Translations under genes and position numbers: made by a program | NCBI GenBank assembly: GCA_934248055.1 | Contig: CAKQKI010000002.1 | Coordinates: 124,001-188,000, forward strand | From: an uncultured Clostridia bacterium | Lineage (GTDB): Bacteria > Bacillota > Clostridia > Christensenellales > Borkfalkiaceae | Length of the DNA stretch: 64,000 nucleotides | Direction: 5' to 3' | Shown here: one piece after another, positions 1 through 16,388 of the stretch | Position numbering within the stretch: the stretch's first letter is position 1 | Layout of the letters: every line of letters begins with the position of its first letter | Notes under the pieces: generated by a model | Databases searched by the model: none | Told to the model about the DNA's origin: nothing | The model's input: only the letters and a program-made list of their open reading frames with translations

Positions 1-91
1 CGAAATACTCGCAATTTTTATAAAGCCGAAGCGGAAAATCAAGAAATTTTTTAATATCTTTTTTCGAACGGACTTTTACTATCTCTACCAT
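1..91 (-). CDS. N-terminal fragment of a GNAT-like protein (cut by window edge)
   Basis: The stop codon of the upstream degV gene (TAA, 93-91) shares one base with an ATG at 91, giving the coupled arrangement TAATG. The reading frame stays open to the window edge and encodes about 30 residues beginning MVEIVKVRSKKDIKKFLDFP, followed by a Leu-Tyr-Lys segment. This pattern (basic residues, then a DFP.xLY motif) is the usual N-terminus of a family of GNAT-like N-acetyltransferases in Firmicutes. The resemblance is from memory and only 30 residues are visible, so the function is tentative. The coupling suggests it is the fourth gene of the fakA operon. Confidence 0.5.
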   Translation of the reverse strand, partial: MVEIVKVRSKKDIKKFLDFPLRLYKNCEYF

Positions 92-984
92 TAAAGGCTT
101 TCGTCCTTTTTCCTTAAAAACACAAGACCGTAGCCCGCAAGCCACGGACCGTTGCTGCAACCGCATACGGGAGCCATTATAACGGGTTCGTGATTGCATT
201 TTATGCCGTAATCTTTTTCAACTTCTTTTAACTCTTCAAGAAGCGACGGTCCCGTGTAAACGTGCCACAAAAGATAATCATTTTCGTCGCGGTCGCCTAT
301 CATTTCTTTAAGCATTTCGCATTCGCGCTGAAGGGCTTTTTTACGCGTTCTCACGCTCGCAAGCGAAACGAGTTCGCCCGCGCGGTTAAAGCCGACAACG
401 GGGCATATTCCGAGCATTTTACCCATTAACGCCTTACCGCCTTTAAGCCTGCCGTTATAGATAAGATAGTCGAGTTTGCCGTCTACGGCGATAAACTCTT
501 CGTGAGCGATCATCCATTCGAGTTCTTTTACTATATCGTCGGTCGGAACGCCTTTTTCTATCATCTCGGCCGCTTTTACGGCAAGAATACCTTCGCTGAA
601 ACTGCACGACATAGAGTCTACGACCGTAACTTTGAGTTTTCCTTCGTATTCTTTGGCGATATTCTTTATAAGATTGTTCGAGCCGCTCAGATACGCGCTG
701 AGCGTTACGACTATGATTTCGTCGTAACCGTCGGAAACGGCTTTGTCAAAACAGTTTTTAACGCCTTCGGCGGTAACCATACCTGTTCTCGGCAGATTGT
801 TTTTCGGATCTTTCAGCGTTTCGAGTTCGGCGTAAAATTTTACGGGGTCAAGATCGAGACCTTCCGTATAATCTTTGCCGTTAAAAGTAACGTAAAGTCT
901 TATAATATCGATATCGTACTTTTTATAGCGTTCGGGGGCGTAGTCAAGACAGCCCGTAGAAGTGCATGCGACTTTTCTTTTCAT
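91..984 (-). CDS. DegV family fatty-acid-binding protein (FakB-like), second copy
   Basis: 297-residue DegV-fold protein. DegV/FakB proteins bind a fatty acid and present its carboxylate to the kinase FakA for acyl-phosphate formation. Visible family signatures are the N-terminal TSTG segment, LPRTGMVT near residue 65, the S-x-x-LSGSNN loop near residue 97 (equivalent to the ligand-binding Ser-Gly loop) and VVDSM near 122. The C-terminus has HEPVIMAPVCGC followed by NGPWLAGYG, replacing the more usual GTHxGPG-type ending. It is closely similar to the neighbouring paralogue and lies 27 bp after it in the fakA operon. Which fatty acid each copy prefers cannot be read from the sequence. Confidence 0.85.
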   Translation of the reverse strand: MKRKVACTSTGCLDYAPERYKKYDIDIIRLYVTFNGKDYTEGLDLDPVKFYAELETLKDPKNNLPRTGMVTAEGVKNCFDKAVSDGYDEIIVVTLSAYLSGSNNLIKNIAKEYEGKLKVTVVDSMSCSFSEGILAVKAAEMIEKGVPTDDIVKELEWMIAHEEFIAVDGKLDYLIYNGRLKGGKALMGKMLGICPVVGFNRAGELVSLASVRTRKKALQRECEMLKEMIGDRDENDYLLWHVYTGPSLLEELKEVEKDYGIKCNHEPVIMAPVCGCSNGPWLAGYGLVFLRKKDESL

Positions 985-1011
985 ATATATCTCCTGTTTT
1001 TAAAATTTTAA

Positions 1012-1920
1012 TCACTCGTCAAGGTTTTCGTCTGCGCGCCGTATCGGGAAATATCCGTAGCCCGCAAGCCACGGACCGTTATGACACCCCGACACCGGCG
1101 ACATGATTACCGGCTCGTGATTACATTCTATTCCGTAATCTTTTTCGATTTTATCGAGTTCTTTTATCAGCGATTTTCCCGTATAAACTTTAAAAAGAAT
1201 ATAATCTTCGCTGCTTCTGTCGCCCGTTATTTTTTTTATTTCTTCACAGGCTTTCATAAGCGCTTTTTTAGGAGTTCTTACGCTCGCTATCGGGGTTATT
1301 TCGCCTTCTTTGCTGAAATGAATAAGCGGACATATATTCATCATTTTACCCATTAACGCCTTGCCGCCTTTAAGCCTGCCGTTATAGATAAGATAGTCGA
1401 GTTTGCCGTCTACTCCCACAAATTCCTGACGGCGCATAATCCAGCCTATTTCTTTAAGAACGGTTTCCGTATCCGCGCCTTTATCGAAAAGTTCACGCGC
1501 TTTTATCGCTAAAAGACCTTCGCCGAAACAGGTTATTTTCGAATCTATTACCGTTACTTTCAATTTGTTTTTATATTCTTCGCCGACTATCCTTATTAAA
1601 TTATACGTGCCGCCGAGCGCGCTGCTGAGAGCGATTATAAAAACTTCTTTAAACCCGTCGTCAACCGCTTTATCGAAGAATTCGTGTATTTCGGCAACGG
1701 TAGGCATAGCCGTATGCGGAAGATTGTTTTTCGGGTCTTTTAAAGTTTCAAGTTCTTTATAAAACGCGTCGGGATCGAATTCGGGACCTTCGAGAAATTC
1801 TTTTCCTTTAAAAACTATATGCACTCTTATAAAGCGTATTCCCGGATTGCGGTAACGCTCGGGCGCGTATTCGATACATCCCGTGGACGTGCATCCTACA
1901 AGCACTTTATTGTCTGACAT
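1012..1920 (-). CDS. DegV family fatty-acid-binding protein (FakB-like), first copy
   Basis: 302-residue DegV-family protein, expected to deliver fatty acids to FakA. It starts 9 bp after fakA, with AGGAG just before the ATG at 1920. It shares with its downstream paralogue the TSTGCxxYAPERY N-terminus, the KDPKNNLP segment, the motif KLDYLIYNGRLKGGKALMGK and the C-terminal HEPVIM...NGPWLAGYG block. One notable difference is the ligand loop, SSALGGTYN, with Gly where the paralogue and most family members have Ser (SGS/SGT). This may alter carboxylate binding or ligand choice. Tandem FakB copies with different chain specificities are known in Firmicutes; here the specialisation is an inference. 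Confidence 0.85.
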   Translation of the reverse strand: MSDNKVLVGCTSTGCIEYAPERYRNPGIRFIRVHIVFKGKEFLEGPEFDPDAFYKELETLKDPKNNLPHTAMPTVAEIHEFFDKAVDDGFKEVFIIALSSALGGTYNLIRIVGEEYKNKLKVTVIDSKITCFGEGLLAIKARELFDKGADTETVLKEIGWIMRRQEFVGVDGKLDYLIYNGRLKGGKALMGKMMNICPLIHFSKEGEITPIASVRTPKKALMKACEEIKKITGDRSSEDYILFKVYTGKSLIKELDKIEKDYGIECNHEPVIMSPVSGCHNGPWLAGYGYFPIRRADENLDE

Positions 1921-1929
1921 ATTTTTCTC

Positions 1930-3567
1930 CTATTCTACGGACAGCAACACGCTGTAAACTTTCTGCCCGCCGTAATACTCGCACAATTCGAGATCCGGGT
2001 AATTCTCTTCAAAAAGTTCCCTGAACTTTTCCGTTTCTTCTTCGGTAAAATCTTCGCCGTAAAACGCGGTGACTATTTCTTTATCGTCTGCGATTTTTTC
2101 TATCGCTTTGAGCGCGGTTTCGACTGCGTTTTTTCCCACCGCTTTCATTTCCCCGCCCGAAATAGCCATAAATTCGCCCTTTTCTACGGTCATTCCGTTT
2201 ATCGTTGCCGTTCTTATCGCGTAAGTAACTTCTATACTGTCAACTCCGCTTACGGCTGCCGCAATATCGCTCATCTGAACGTCGATATCGTCTACCGCCG
2301 TATTTATAACCGACAAAGCGACGTAACCTTCCTGCATCGTTTTCGTGTGCGCGACGTAAACTTTTGATTTTCCGAACATTTCCTGCGCCTGTTTAGCCGC
2401 TAAAAACACGTTTGAATTGTTTGGAAGAACTATTATTTTTTCGGCGCTTATATCTTCAAACGCCTTGATAAAGTCGCCTGCGGAAGGATTCTGAGTCTGA
2501 CCGCCGTCTATAATCGCGTCTGCGCCGAGTTGCCTGAAAATATCTTTTATGCCTTCCCCGTTGCAGACCGCCGCGACAGCAAGTTTTTTTAACGGCTTTT
2601 TTTTCGCCGCTTCTGTTTCCGTATGCTGTAAAGACATATTTTCTATTTTAAGCGTTAAAAACTCGCCGTATTTCTGACAGTAAGATAAAACTTTCCCGGG
2701 GGTTAATGTGTGAACGTGAACTTTGACGGCGTCGTCCGCCTTGTAAGCAACTATCGAATCGCCGCCCGCCGATTTAAGATAATCCGTAATAACAGAAATA
2801 TCGAAATTGTCGGGGTCGCATTTTTTAGACTGAAGCCTTAATATAAATTCGGTGCAATATCCGTAAACCATTTCGCTGTCACGGGTGAAAAGCGATAAAT
2901 CGGTTTCCTGAACTTTTTCCGCTTCGCCGTCAAGCGTTACCGCGATTTCTTCGCCCGACAACGCTTTGAACATGCCTTCCGCTATATACACGTAACCCGC
3001 GCCGCCGCTGTCTACTACGTCCGCTTCTTTAAGAACGGGAAGCATTTCTTTAGTTTTTATAAGCGTTTCGTGCGCTTTTAAGATGTGAAGGCGCAAAAAC
3101 TCTTCGACCGTTGAATTTTCGTTTATATTCTGAGAAGCGTACTCCGTCGCTTCGCGGAATACCGTTAAAATCGTGCCTTCCACAGGGTTTTCGACTGCGG
3201 CGTAAGAATACTCTATGCCGAGTTTATAGGCTTTTGCAAAATCAGAAGCGGTCGCGCTTTTAAGTCCGTAAAGACCTTTCTGAATCCCCTTTATTATCTG
3301 CGAAAGAATTACGCCCGAATTACCTCTCGCGCTTAAAAGCGCGCCTTTTGCAAAATTTTCGGCAACGCTGCCGACGGTTTCGTTCTCGCCTTTTGCCGCC
3401 GCCGCTATGCCGCCTTCGAGCGTTTTCATCATATTAAACCCCGTGTCACCGTCGGGAACGGGAAACACGTTAAGGTCGTTTACTATATCGGCGTTGTTTT
3501 TCAAAGAGCCCGCGCCGCCGAGCAGCATATTCAAAAAAAGTTGTGCGCTTACGGAAGTTGCTTCCAT
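1930..3567 (-). CDS. fakA: Fatty acid kinase catalytic subunit FakA-like (DAK2 domain)
   Basis: 545-residue protein, close to the usual FakA length (about 550). The N-terminal DAK2/DhaL kinase domain (about residues 1-200) contains NVFPVPDGDTGFNM, the Mg-ATP-binding signature, and a later SARGNSGVILSQ segment. A central and a C-terminal DegV-like domain follow (CNGEGIKDIFRQLGAD, then VLPNNSNVFLAAKQA). FakA phosphorylates fatty acids bound to FakB, producing acyl-phosphate for PlsX/PlsY phospholipid synthesis. Two FakB-like genes follow immediately, which strongly supports the assignment over dihydroxyacetone kinase. The ATG at 3567 is preceded by a GGAG ribosome binding site. Confidence 0.9.
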   Translation of the reverse strand: MEATSVSAQLFLNMLLGGAGSLKNNADIVNDLNVFPVPDGDTGFNMMKTLEGGIAAAAKGENETVGSVAENFAKGALLSARGNSGVILSQIIKGIQKGLYGLKSATASDFAKAYKLGIEYSYAAVENPVEGTILTVFREATEYASQNINENSTVEEFLRLHILKAHETLIKTKEMLPVLKEADVVDSGGAGYVYIAEGMFKALSGEEIAVTLDGEAEKVQETDLSLFTRDSEMVYGYCTEFILRLQSKKCDPDNFDISVITDYLKSAGGDSIVAYKADDAVKVHVHTLTPGKVLSYCQKYGEFLTLKIENMSLQHTETEAAKKKPLKKLAVAAVCNGEGIKDIFRQLGADAIIDGGQTQNPSAGDFIKAFEDISAEKIIVLPNNSNVFLAAKQAQEMFGKSKVYVAHTKTMQEGYVALSVINTAVDDIDVQMSDIAAAVSGVDSIEVTYAIRTATINGMTVEKGEFMAISGGEMKAVGKNAVETALKAIEKIADDKEIVTAFYGEDFTEEETEKFRELFEENYPDLELCEYYGGQKVYSVLLSVE

Positions 3568-3714
3568 ATTTCTCCTTTATAAGTCAAATGAAAAAAATAC
3601 CCTTAACAGTTGCAATCAAAGCGCGCGAACGGGTTAATTCTTTACGCACGCCAAATCGAAAACACAACGCCCGGTAAAACTTGCAGGCATAGTCGCCCTA
3701 TTTTAATAATCTAT

Positions 3715-3750
3715 AAATAAGTTATACTAAAAAGGTTAATTTTTCGTTAA
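3715..3750 (-). promoter_or_regulatory. Candidate promoter of the fakA operon
   Basis: On the minus strand TTAACG (3745-3750) and TATAAC (3721-3726) are 18 bp apart, followed by an AT-rich start region and a leader of about 150 nt. No operator resembling the FapR palindrome was recognised. The remaining bases of 3568-3822 show nothing else that I can support. Confidence 0.35.
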
Positions 3751-3810
3751 TTTTTGACATTGTTTTCACATTTTAGCCAAGTTTCAGATCGGTTGAAAAT
3801 CGTATTTTTC

Positions 3811-3854
3811 CGCAAAGAGACAAAGAACTCCGACGCGATTGCATCGGAGTTCTT
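3811..3854 (-). terminator. Intrinsic terminator after tuf
   Basis: An 11-bp perfect stem (AAGAACTCCGA / TCGGAGTTCTT, 3823-3854) lies about 30 bp after the tuf stop codon. On the minus strand it is followed by the moderately U-rich TTTGTCTCTTTG. It closes the rpsL-rpsG-fusA-tuf transcription unit and separates it from the fakA operon. Confidence 0.75.
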
Positions 3855-3883
3855 ATATTTAATCTATCGCAAATATTGCAAAA

Positions 3884-5101
3884 TTATTTAATAATTTTGG
3901 AAACGACGCCCGATCCTACGGTTCTGCCGCCTTCACGGATAGCGAAACGAAGACCTTCTTCCATTGCAACGGGGGTAATAAGCGTAACGTCGATAGTTAC
4001 GTGGTCGCCGGGCATTACCATTTCAACGCCTTCGGGAAGTTTAATCGTTCCGGTAACGTCGGTAGTTCTGAAATAGAACTGAGGACGGTAGTTGTTAAAG
4101 AAAGGAGTGTGTCTTCCGCCTTCTTCTTTGGTAAGAACGTAAACCTGACCGCTGAATTCGGTGTGGGGCTGAACGGAACCGGGTTTGCAGACAACCTGAC
4201 CTCTTTCGATGTCCGTTCTGTCAACGCCTCTTAAAAGCGCGCCTACGTTATCGCCTGCGTACGCTTCGTCAAGAGATTTTCTGAACATTTCAAGACCGGT
4301 AATAACCGAAGTCTTCTTTTCGGGTCTGATACCGATAATGTCAACGGGGTCGCCGACCTTAGCAATACCTCTTTCAACTCTGCCCGTTGCAACGGTACCA
4401 CGACCGGAGATCGTGAACACGTCTTCTACAGGGAGAAGGAACGGCTTGCCTTCTTCACGTTCCGGAGTGGGAATGTAAGAATCTACAGCGTCCATAAGTT
4501 CGAAAATGCATTTGCATTCGGGAGCCGAAGCAATCTGTTCGGGAGTAGCGCTCGACGCAAATTCAAGTGCTTTAAGAGCCGAACCTTTGATAATCGGAGT
4601 ATCGTCGCCGGGGAATCCGTACTCGTTAAGAAGTTCTCTTACTTCCATTTCTACGAGTTCGAGAAGTTCGGGATCGTCAACCTGATCGCATTTGTTAAGG
4701 AATACGATAATGTAAGGAACGCCTACCTGACGAGCAAGAAGAATATGCTCTCTGGTCTGCGGCATCGGACCGTCGGTAGCGGCAACTACGAGAATTGCGC
4801 CGTCCATCTGAGCAGCGCCGGTGATCATGTTCTTAACGTAGTCTGCGTGACCCGGGCAGTCAACGTGAGCGTAGTGACGTTTATCGGTCGAATACTCAAC
4901 GTGAGAGGTGTTAATGGTGATACCTCTTGCCTTTTCTTCGGGAGCCTTATCGATCTGATCGTATCTCATTTTTTCGGCTTCGCCCTTAGAAGCGAGAACC
5001 ATAGTGATAGCCGCGGTAAGAGTGGTTTTGCCGTGGTCTACGTGACCGATAGTACCGATGTTTACGTGCGGTTTACTTCTGTCAAATTTAGCCTTTGCCA
5101 T
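3884..5101 (-). CDS. tuf: Translation elongation factor Tu
   Basis: 405-residue EF-Tu, which carries aminoacyl-tRNA to the ribosome as a GTP complex. The start was placed at the ATG at 5101 (MAKAKFDRSKPHVNIGTIGH); a TTG six codons upstream lies in the ribosome-binding region, where GGAGG is found. The G domain shows GHVDHGKT (P-loop), DCPGHADY (switch II) and NKCD, followed by the usual beta-barrel domains ending VGSGVVSKIIK. It is the last gene of the str cluster, 123 bp after fusA, and has its own strong promoter, fitting the need for excess EF-Tu over EF-G. Confidence 0.98.
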   Translation of the reverse strand: MAKAKFDRSKPHVNIGTIGHVDHGKTTLTAAITMVLASKGEAEKMRYDQIDKAPEEKARGITINTSHVEYSTDKRHYAHVDCPGHADYVKNMITGAAQMDGAILVVAATDGPMPQTREHILLARQVGVPYIIVFLNKCDQVDDPELLELVEMEVRELLNEYGFPGDDTPIIKGSALKALEFASSATPEQIASAPECKCIFELMDAVDSYIPTPEREEGKPFLLPVEDVFTISGRGTVATGRVERGIAKVGDPVDIIGIRPEKKTSVITGLEMFRKSLDEAYAGDNVGALLRGVDRTDIERGQVVCKPGSVQPHTEFSGQVYVLTKEEGGRHTPFFNNYRPQFYFRTTDVTGTIKLPEGVEMVMPGDHVTIDVTLITPVAMEEGLRFAIREGGRTVGSGVVSKIIK

Positions 5102-5169
5102 AGTTTTTGTTTCCTCCAAAAATTCTGTTAGTTTTTATTTTATATTTTATAAAAAAGTTTTATACTTAG

Positions 5170-5198
5170 AGTATATAGTAATAACCGCTTTATGTCAA
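5170..5198 (-). promoter_or_regulatory. Sigma-A promoter of tuf
   Basis: Minus-strand TTGACA (5193-5198) and TATACT (5170-5175) with exactly 17 bp between them, in the gap between fusA and tuf. The expected start is near 5163, giving a leader of about 60 nt that ends in a GGAGG ribosome binding site. Confidence 0.85.
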
Positions 5199-5224
5199 GC
5201 ATTAAGCGAAAAATTACCGTAATT

Positions 5225-7309
5225 TTAGTTGTTTTTCGTAGTTCTTTCACCGATTATCTTCTCGGAAACGGACTTGGGTACTTCCGCGTAGTGATCGAAC
5301 TGCATGGTATACTGACCGCGACCCTGAGTACGCGAACGAAGGTCGGTAGCGTATCCGAACATGTCAGAAAGCGGAATCTGAGCGTCGATAACTTTCGAGC
5401 CGTTCCTGTCTTCGGTGCCCTGAATGGTGCCGCGGCGGGAAGATACGTTGCCCATAAGATCGCCGAAGTAATCTTCGGGGGTAACGATTTCGACTTTCAT
5501 TATCGGTTCCAGAATTACGGGGTTAGCCGTTTTCATTGCTTCTTTGAACGCAAGCGAACCCGCGATCTTGAACGCCATTTCGGACGAGTCGACTTCGTGA
5601 TACGAGCCGTCGTAAACGGTAGCCTTGAAGTCAACCACTTCGTACCCTGCGAGCGTTCCGTTCTTGGACGCTTCTTCGATACCTTTTCTTACGGGTTCGA
5701 TATATTCCTTGGGAATAGATCCGCCCACGGTTTCGTCTACGAATTCGAAGCCCGAACCCGGTTCGAGCGGCGTAAATCTTACGCGGCAGTCGCCGTACTG
5801 ACCTTTACCGCCGGACTGACGTTTGTAAAGACCCTGCGCTTCGACTTCTTTTCTGAACGTTTCTCTGTACGCAACCTGCGGTTTACCTACGGTTGCTTCT
5901 ACTTTGAATTCTCTCAGAAGTCTGTCTACTATTATTTCAAGGTGCAATTCGCCCATACCCGCGATAATCGTCTGACTCGTTTCTTTATCCGTATAGAATT
6001 TGAAAGTCGGGTCTTCTTCCGCGAGTTTCATAAGCGCGATCGTCATCTTTTCCTGACCTGCTTTGGTCTTGGGTTCGATCGCAACTTTTATAACGGGTTC
6101 GGGGAATTCCATCTGTTCGAGAACAATCGGATGCGATTCGTCACAAAGAGTATCGCCCGTAGACGTATCTTTTAAACCTACCATCGCGCAAATGTCGCCC
6201 GAGTAAACTTCGGGGATTTCTTCGCGGTGATTAGCGTGCATAAGAAGAAGTCTTCCTACTCTCTCTTTTTTGCCCTTGGTGCTGTTATAAACGTAAGAGC
6301 CGGATTCGAGATGACCCGAGTACGCTCTGAAAAACGCGAGTTTTCCTACGAACGGGTCCGCAACTATTTTGAACGCAAGTCCCGCAAAAGGCTCTTCGTC
6401 GTCCGTCTTTCTGGTTTCCTGCGCGCCGGTGTTAGGATTTATTCCCGTAACGTGATCGACGTCGATAGGACTCGGAAGGTAATCGATGATTGCGTCTATA
6501 AGGTGCTGAACGCCCCTGTTTTTGTAAGACGAGCCGCAAAGAACGGGGGTCATCTGCATCGAAATAGTGGCTTTTCTTATAGCCCTTTTCATTTCTTCTT
6601 CGGTAAGTTCGCCCGTTTCGAAGAATTTTTCCATCAACTCGTCTTCCTGCTCCGCGCAGACTTCCATAAGTTGATTTCTGTATTCCGTGGCGATATCGAC
6701 CATATCCGCGGGAACGGGTACTTCGTCGAAATCTTTACCGAGATCGTCTTTATAAATAATCGCGTCAAAAGAAACGAGATCGATTATTCCTTTGAAAGTA
6801 TCTTCTTTTCCTACGGGAAGACAAATGGGAACGGCGTTCGTATGAAGCCTGTCCTTCATCATCTGCACGGCGTTGAAAAAGTTTGCGCCGTTTATATCCA
6901 TCTTGTTGACGTAAGCGATTCTCGGAACTTTATATTTATCCGCCTGACGCCATACCGTTTCGGACTGCGGTTCAACGCCGCCCTTCGCGCAGAAAGTCGC
7001 CACCGCGCCGTCAAGAACGCGGAGCGAACGCTCTACTTCAACGGTAAAGTCAACGTGGCCCGGAGTATCGATAATATTTATTCTGTTGCCCTTCCAGTAG
7101 CAAGTGGTAGCGGCGGAACAAATGGTTATTCCGCGCTCCTGTTCCTGCACCATGAAGTCCATCGTCGCTTCGCCGTCGTGAACCTCGCCGAGTTTATGGG
7201 TCTTTCCCGTATAGAAAAGAATACGTTCGGTCGTGGTCGTTTTGCCGGCGTCGATGTGCGCCATAATACCGATATTTCTCGTATGTTTAAGATCGTACTG
7301 TCTTGCCAT
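5225..7309 (-). CDS. fusA: Translation elongation factor G
   Basis: 694-residue EF-G, the translocase GTPase. The G domain begins RNIGIMAHIDAGKTTTTERI, with DTPGHVDF (switch II) and NKMD following. Domain IV shows the typical segment YRETFRKEVEAQGLYKRQSG, followed by GQYG; domain V ends RTQGRGQYTMQFDHYAEVP. Length and all domains are normal for bacterial EF-G1, so it is not one of the shorter EF-G-like paralogues. It starts 12 bp after rpsG and is co-transcribed with it. Confidence 0.98.
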   Translation of the reverse strand: MARQYDLKHTRNIGIMAHIDAGKTTTTERILFYTGKTHKLGEVHDGEATMDFMVQEQERGITICSAATTCYWKGNRINIIDTPGHVDFTVEVERSLRVLDGAVATFCAKGGVEPQSETVWRQADKYKVPRIAYVNKMDINGANFFNAVQMMKDRLHTNAVPICLPVGKEDTFKGIIDLVSFDAIIYKDDLGKDFDEVPVPADMVDIATEYRNQLMEVCAEQEDELMEKFFETGELTEEEMKRAIRKATISMQMTPVLCGSSYKNRGVQHLIDAIIDYLPSPIDVDHVTGINPNTGAQETRKTDDEEPFAGLAFKIVADPFVGKLAFFRAYSGHLESGSYVYNSTKGKKERVGRLLLMHANHREEIPEVYSGDICAMVGLKDTSTGDTLCDESHPIVLEQMEFPEPVIKVAIEPKTKAGQEKMTIALMKLAEEDPTFKFYTDKETSQTIIAGMGELHLEIIVDRLLREFKVEATVGKPQVAYRETFRKEVEAQGLYKRQSGGKGQYGDCRVRFTPLEPGSGFEFVDETVGGSIPKEYIEPVRKGIEEASKNGTLAGYEVVDFKATVYDGSYHEVDSSEMAFKIAGSLAFKEAMKTANPVILEPIMKVEIVTPEDYFGDLMGNVSSRRGTIQGTEDRNGSKVIDAQIPLSDMFGYATDLRSRTQGRGQYTMQFDHYAEVPKSVSEKIIGERTTKNN

Positions 7310-7321
7310 ATAAGTCTACTC

Positions 7322-7792
7322 CTACCAGCGATAATGAGCAAACGCCTTGTTGGCTTCGGCCATTCTGTGCGTATCTTCTTTCTTCTTGACCGCGCCGCCG
7401 GTGTTGTTCATCGCGTCCAAAAGTTCGTTTGCGAGTTTATCGCACATATCTCTCTCGCTTCTCTTTCTCGCGTTAAGAACGATCCAGCGGATAGCAAGAG
7501 TCTGTCTTCTTTCCGGTCTGATTTCGATAGGAACCTGATAGTTCGAACCGCCCACCCTTCTCGCTTTGACTTCGAGAACGGGCATAACGTTAGCCATCGC
7601 CTGATTGAACATTTCCATAGCGTCCTGACCGGTTTTTTCTTTCATTTTATCAAAAGCATCGTATACGATACTCTGAGCAATTCCCTTTTTACCGTCTACC
7701 ATAATCTGATTTACGAGTTTCGTTACAACCTTGCTGCCGTAAACGGGATCGGGTAATACGTCTCTTTTAGGTACGTTGCCTCTTCTTGGCAT
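7322..7792 (-). CDS. rpsG: 30S ribosomal protein S7
   Basis: 156-residue S7, the primary binder of the 3' domain of 16S rRNA. It begins MPRRGNVPKRDVLPDPVYGS and contains the signature RRVGGSNYQVPIEIRPERR and the tail THRMAEANKAFAHYRW, all typical. Normal length. The ATG at 7792 has an AAAGGAGA ribosome binding site. The 152-bp structured gap before it is where S7 represses translation in enterobacteria. Confidence 0.98.
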   Translation of the reverse strand: MPRRGNVPKRDVLPDPVYGSKVVTKLVNQIMVDGKKGIAQSIVYDAFDKMKEKTGQDAMEMFNQAMANVMPVLEVKARRVGGSNYQVPIEIRPERRQTLAIRWIVLNARKRSERDMCDKLANELLDAMNNTGGAVKKKEDTHRMAEANKAFAHYRW

Positions 7793-7944
7793 AAATTTAG
7801 TCTCCTTTAAAAATTTAAGGGTAATCCCTTATACAGGCTATCGCGCGCTTTCGCGGCGAACCTTCTGTCGCTCGGCGACATACTGCCTACAAATCGGGGT
7901 GAAAAATATTTTCCGACAAGTAGGATAAAATAAATTCGTTCGTA
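7793..7944 (-). other. Structured rpsL-rpsG spacer, possible S7 regulatory site
   Basis: This 152-nt gap is unusually long for the cluster. In minus-strand RNA it can form GUCG-ccga-GCGAC (7867-7879), a CGC-gaaa-GCG hairpin, an outer AGGC/GCCU pairing that encloses both, and an AAGGG-auua-CCCUU hairpin next to the rpsG ribosome binding site. A multi-branch structure here could mimic the S7 site of 16S rRNA. This is inferred from position and fold; no conserved S7-leader consensus was matched. Confidence 0.35.
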
Positions 7945-8316
7945 TTATTTAGGTTTCTTCGCGCCGTATTTGGATCTCGCCTGCTTGCGCTTTGCAACGC
8001 CTGCCGTATCGAGAGTGCCGCGAATTATATGATAACGAACGCCGGGCAGATCTCTTACTCTTCCGCCGCGGATAAGCACGGAACTGTGTTCCTGAAGGTT
8101 GTGACCTTCGCCCGGTATATAAACCGTACCTTCCTGCTTATTTGTCAAGCGAACTCTTGCTATCTTACGAAGCGCCGAGTTAGGCTTTTTCGGAGAAGTC
8201 GTAGTTACCGAAAGGCATACGCCTCTTCTCTGAGGACAAGCCGCAAGTATAGGAGCCTTGCTCTTTTCCTGACCGGTCTTTCTGCCTTGCTTGATAAGTT
8301 GGTTGATTGTTGGCAT
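7945..8316 (-). CDS. rpsL: 30S ribosomal protein S12
   Basis: 123-residue S12 of the decoding centre. It begins MPTINQLIKQGRKTGQEKSK and contains the conserved TTSPKKPNSALRKIARVRL block, where Lys of PKKPNS is the classic streptomycin position; it appears as wild-type Lys. It also has the GGRVRDLPGVRYH loop. It is the first gene of the rpsL-rpsG-fusA segment, with a GGAGG ribosome binding site and its own promoter overlapping the rpoC stop codon. No L7Ae-like gene lies between rpoC and rpsL, unlike in Bacillus. Confidence 0.98.
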   Translation of the reverse strand: MPTINQLIKQGRKTGQEKSKAPILAACPQRRGVCLSVTTTSPKKPNSALRKIARVRLTNKQEGTVYIPGEGHNLQEHSSVLIRGGRVRDLPGVRYHIIRGTLDTAGVAKRKQARSKYGAKKPK

Positions 8317-8453
8317 ACTGTTTACCTCCTTGTTGAATTTCGGAAAATATTCTTATAGCGGTACCCCGCTTAAAGAAGCGATTTTACAGCACAAAACGCG
8401 CTTTTCCGTACGTTTTGTGCGGAAATGCGCAGGTTTTGCGTTTTTACTTGGTT

Positions 8454-8478
8454 ATTCTACCATTTTTTATCGATTAAG

Positions 8479-8482
<4 letters not shown>
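8454..8482 (-). promoter_or_regulatory. Promoter of rpsL overlapping the rpoC stop codon
   Basis: Minus-strand TTGACT (8477-8482) and TAGAAT (8454-8459) with 17-bp spacing. The -35 hexamer contains the rpoC TGA stop (8479-8481). A leader of about 130 nt runs to rpsL. It lets ribosomal protein genes be transcribed independently of rpoBC. Confidence 0.75.
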
Positions 8483-12219
<3,737 letters not shown>

Positions 12220-12236
12220 TTATTATTTTACCTCTC

Positions 12237-16205
<3,969 letters not shown>

Positions 16206-16242
16206 TATTTACACTCCTTGTTTAAAAAATTGTAAAAGAATC

Positions 16243-16271
16243 TTGATTATTTTCGCGGAATGCGGTATAAT
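16243..16271 (+). promoter_or_regulatory. Opposing promoter inside the rpoB leader
   Basis: Plus-strand TTGATT (16243-16248) and TATAAT (16266-16271) with a 17-bp spacer. It faces rqcP and lies inside the transcribed leader of rpoB, so the two start regions would give overlapping antisense RNAs over about 100 nt. The rqcP leader would be about 230 nt. Confidence 0.6.
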
Positions 16272-16388
16272 AGACCCCGTAAAGCCGCGAAACGTTCCGA
16301 AATTAGGGCTGAAACGTAACCTTAAAACGCAACTTTTTTTGCTCAAAACACGCAAAAAGACGCTAATATTACATTTTAGCATTTTACA

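Noticed and set aside
5101..5119. Upstream TTG as tuf start
   Set aside because: The region contains the GGAGG ribosome binding site for the ATG at 5101, where the universal EF-Tu N-terminus begins.
6227..7756. 509-codon open frame antisense to fusA and rpsG
   Set aside because: It crosses two highly conserved genes on the other strand and has no domain or ribosome binding site.
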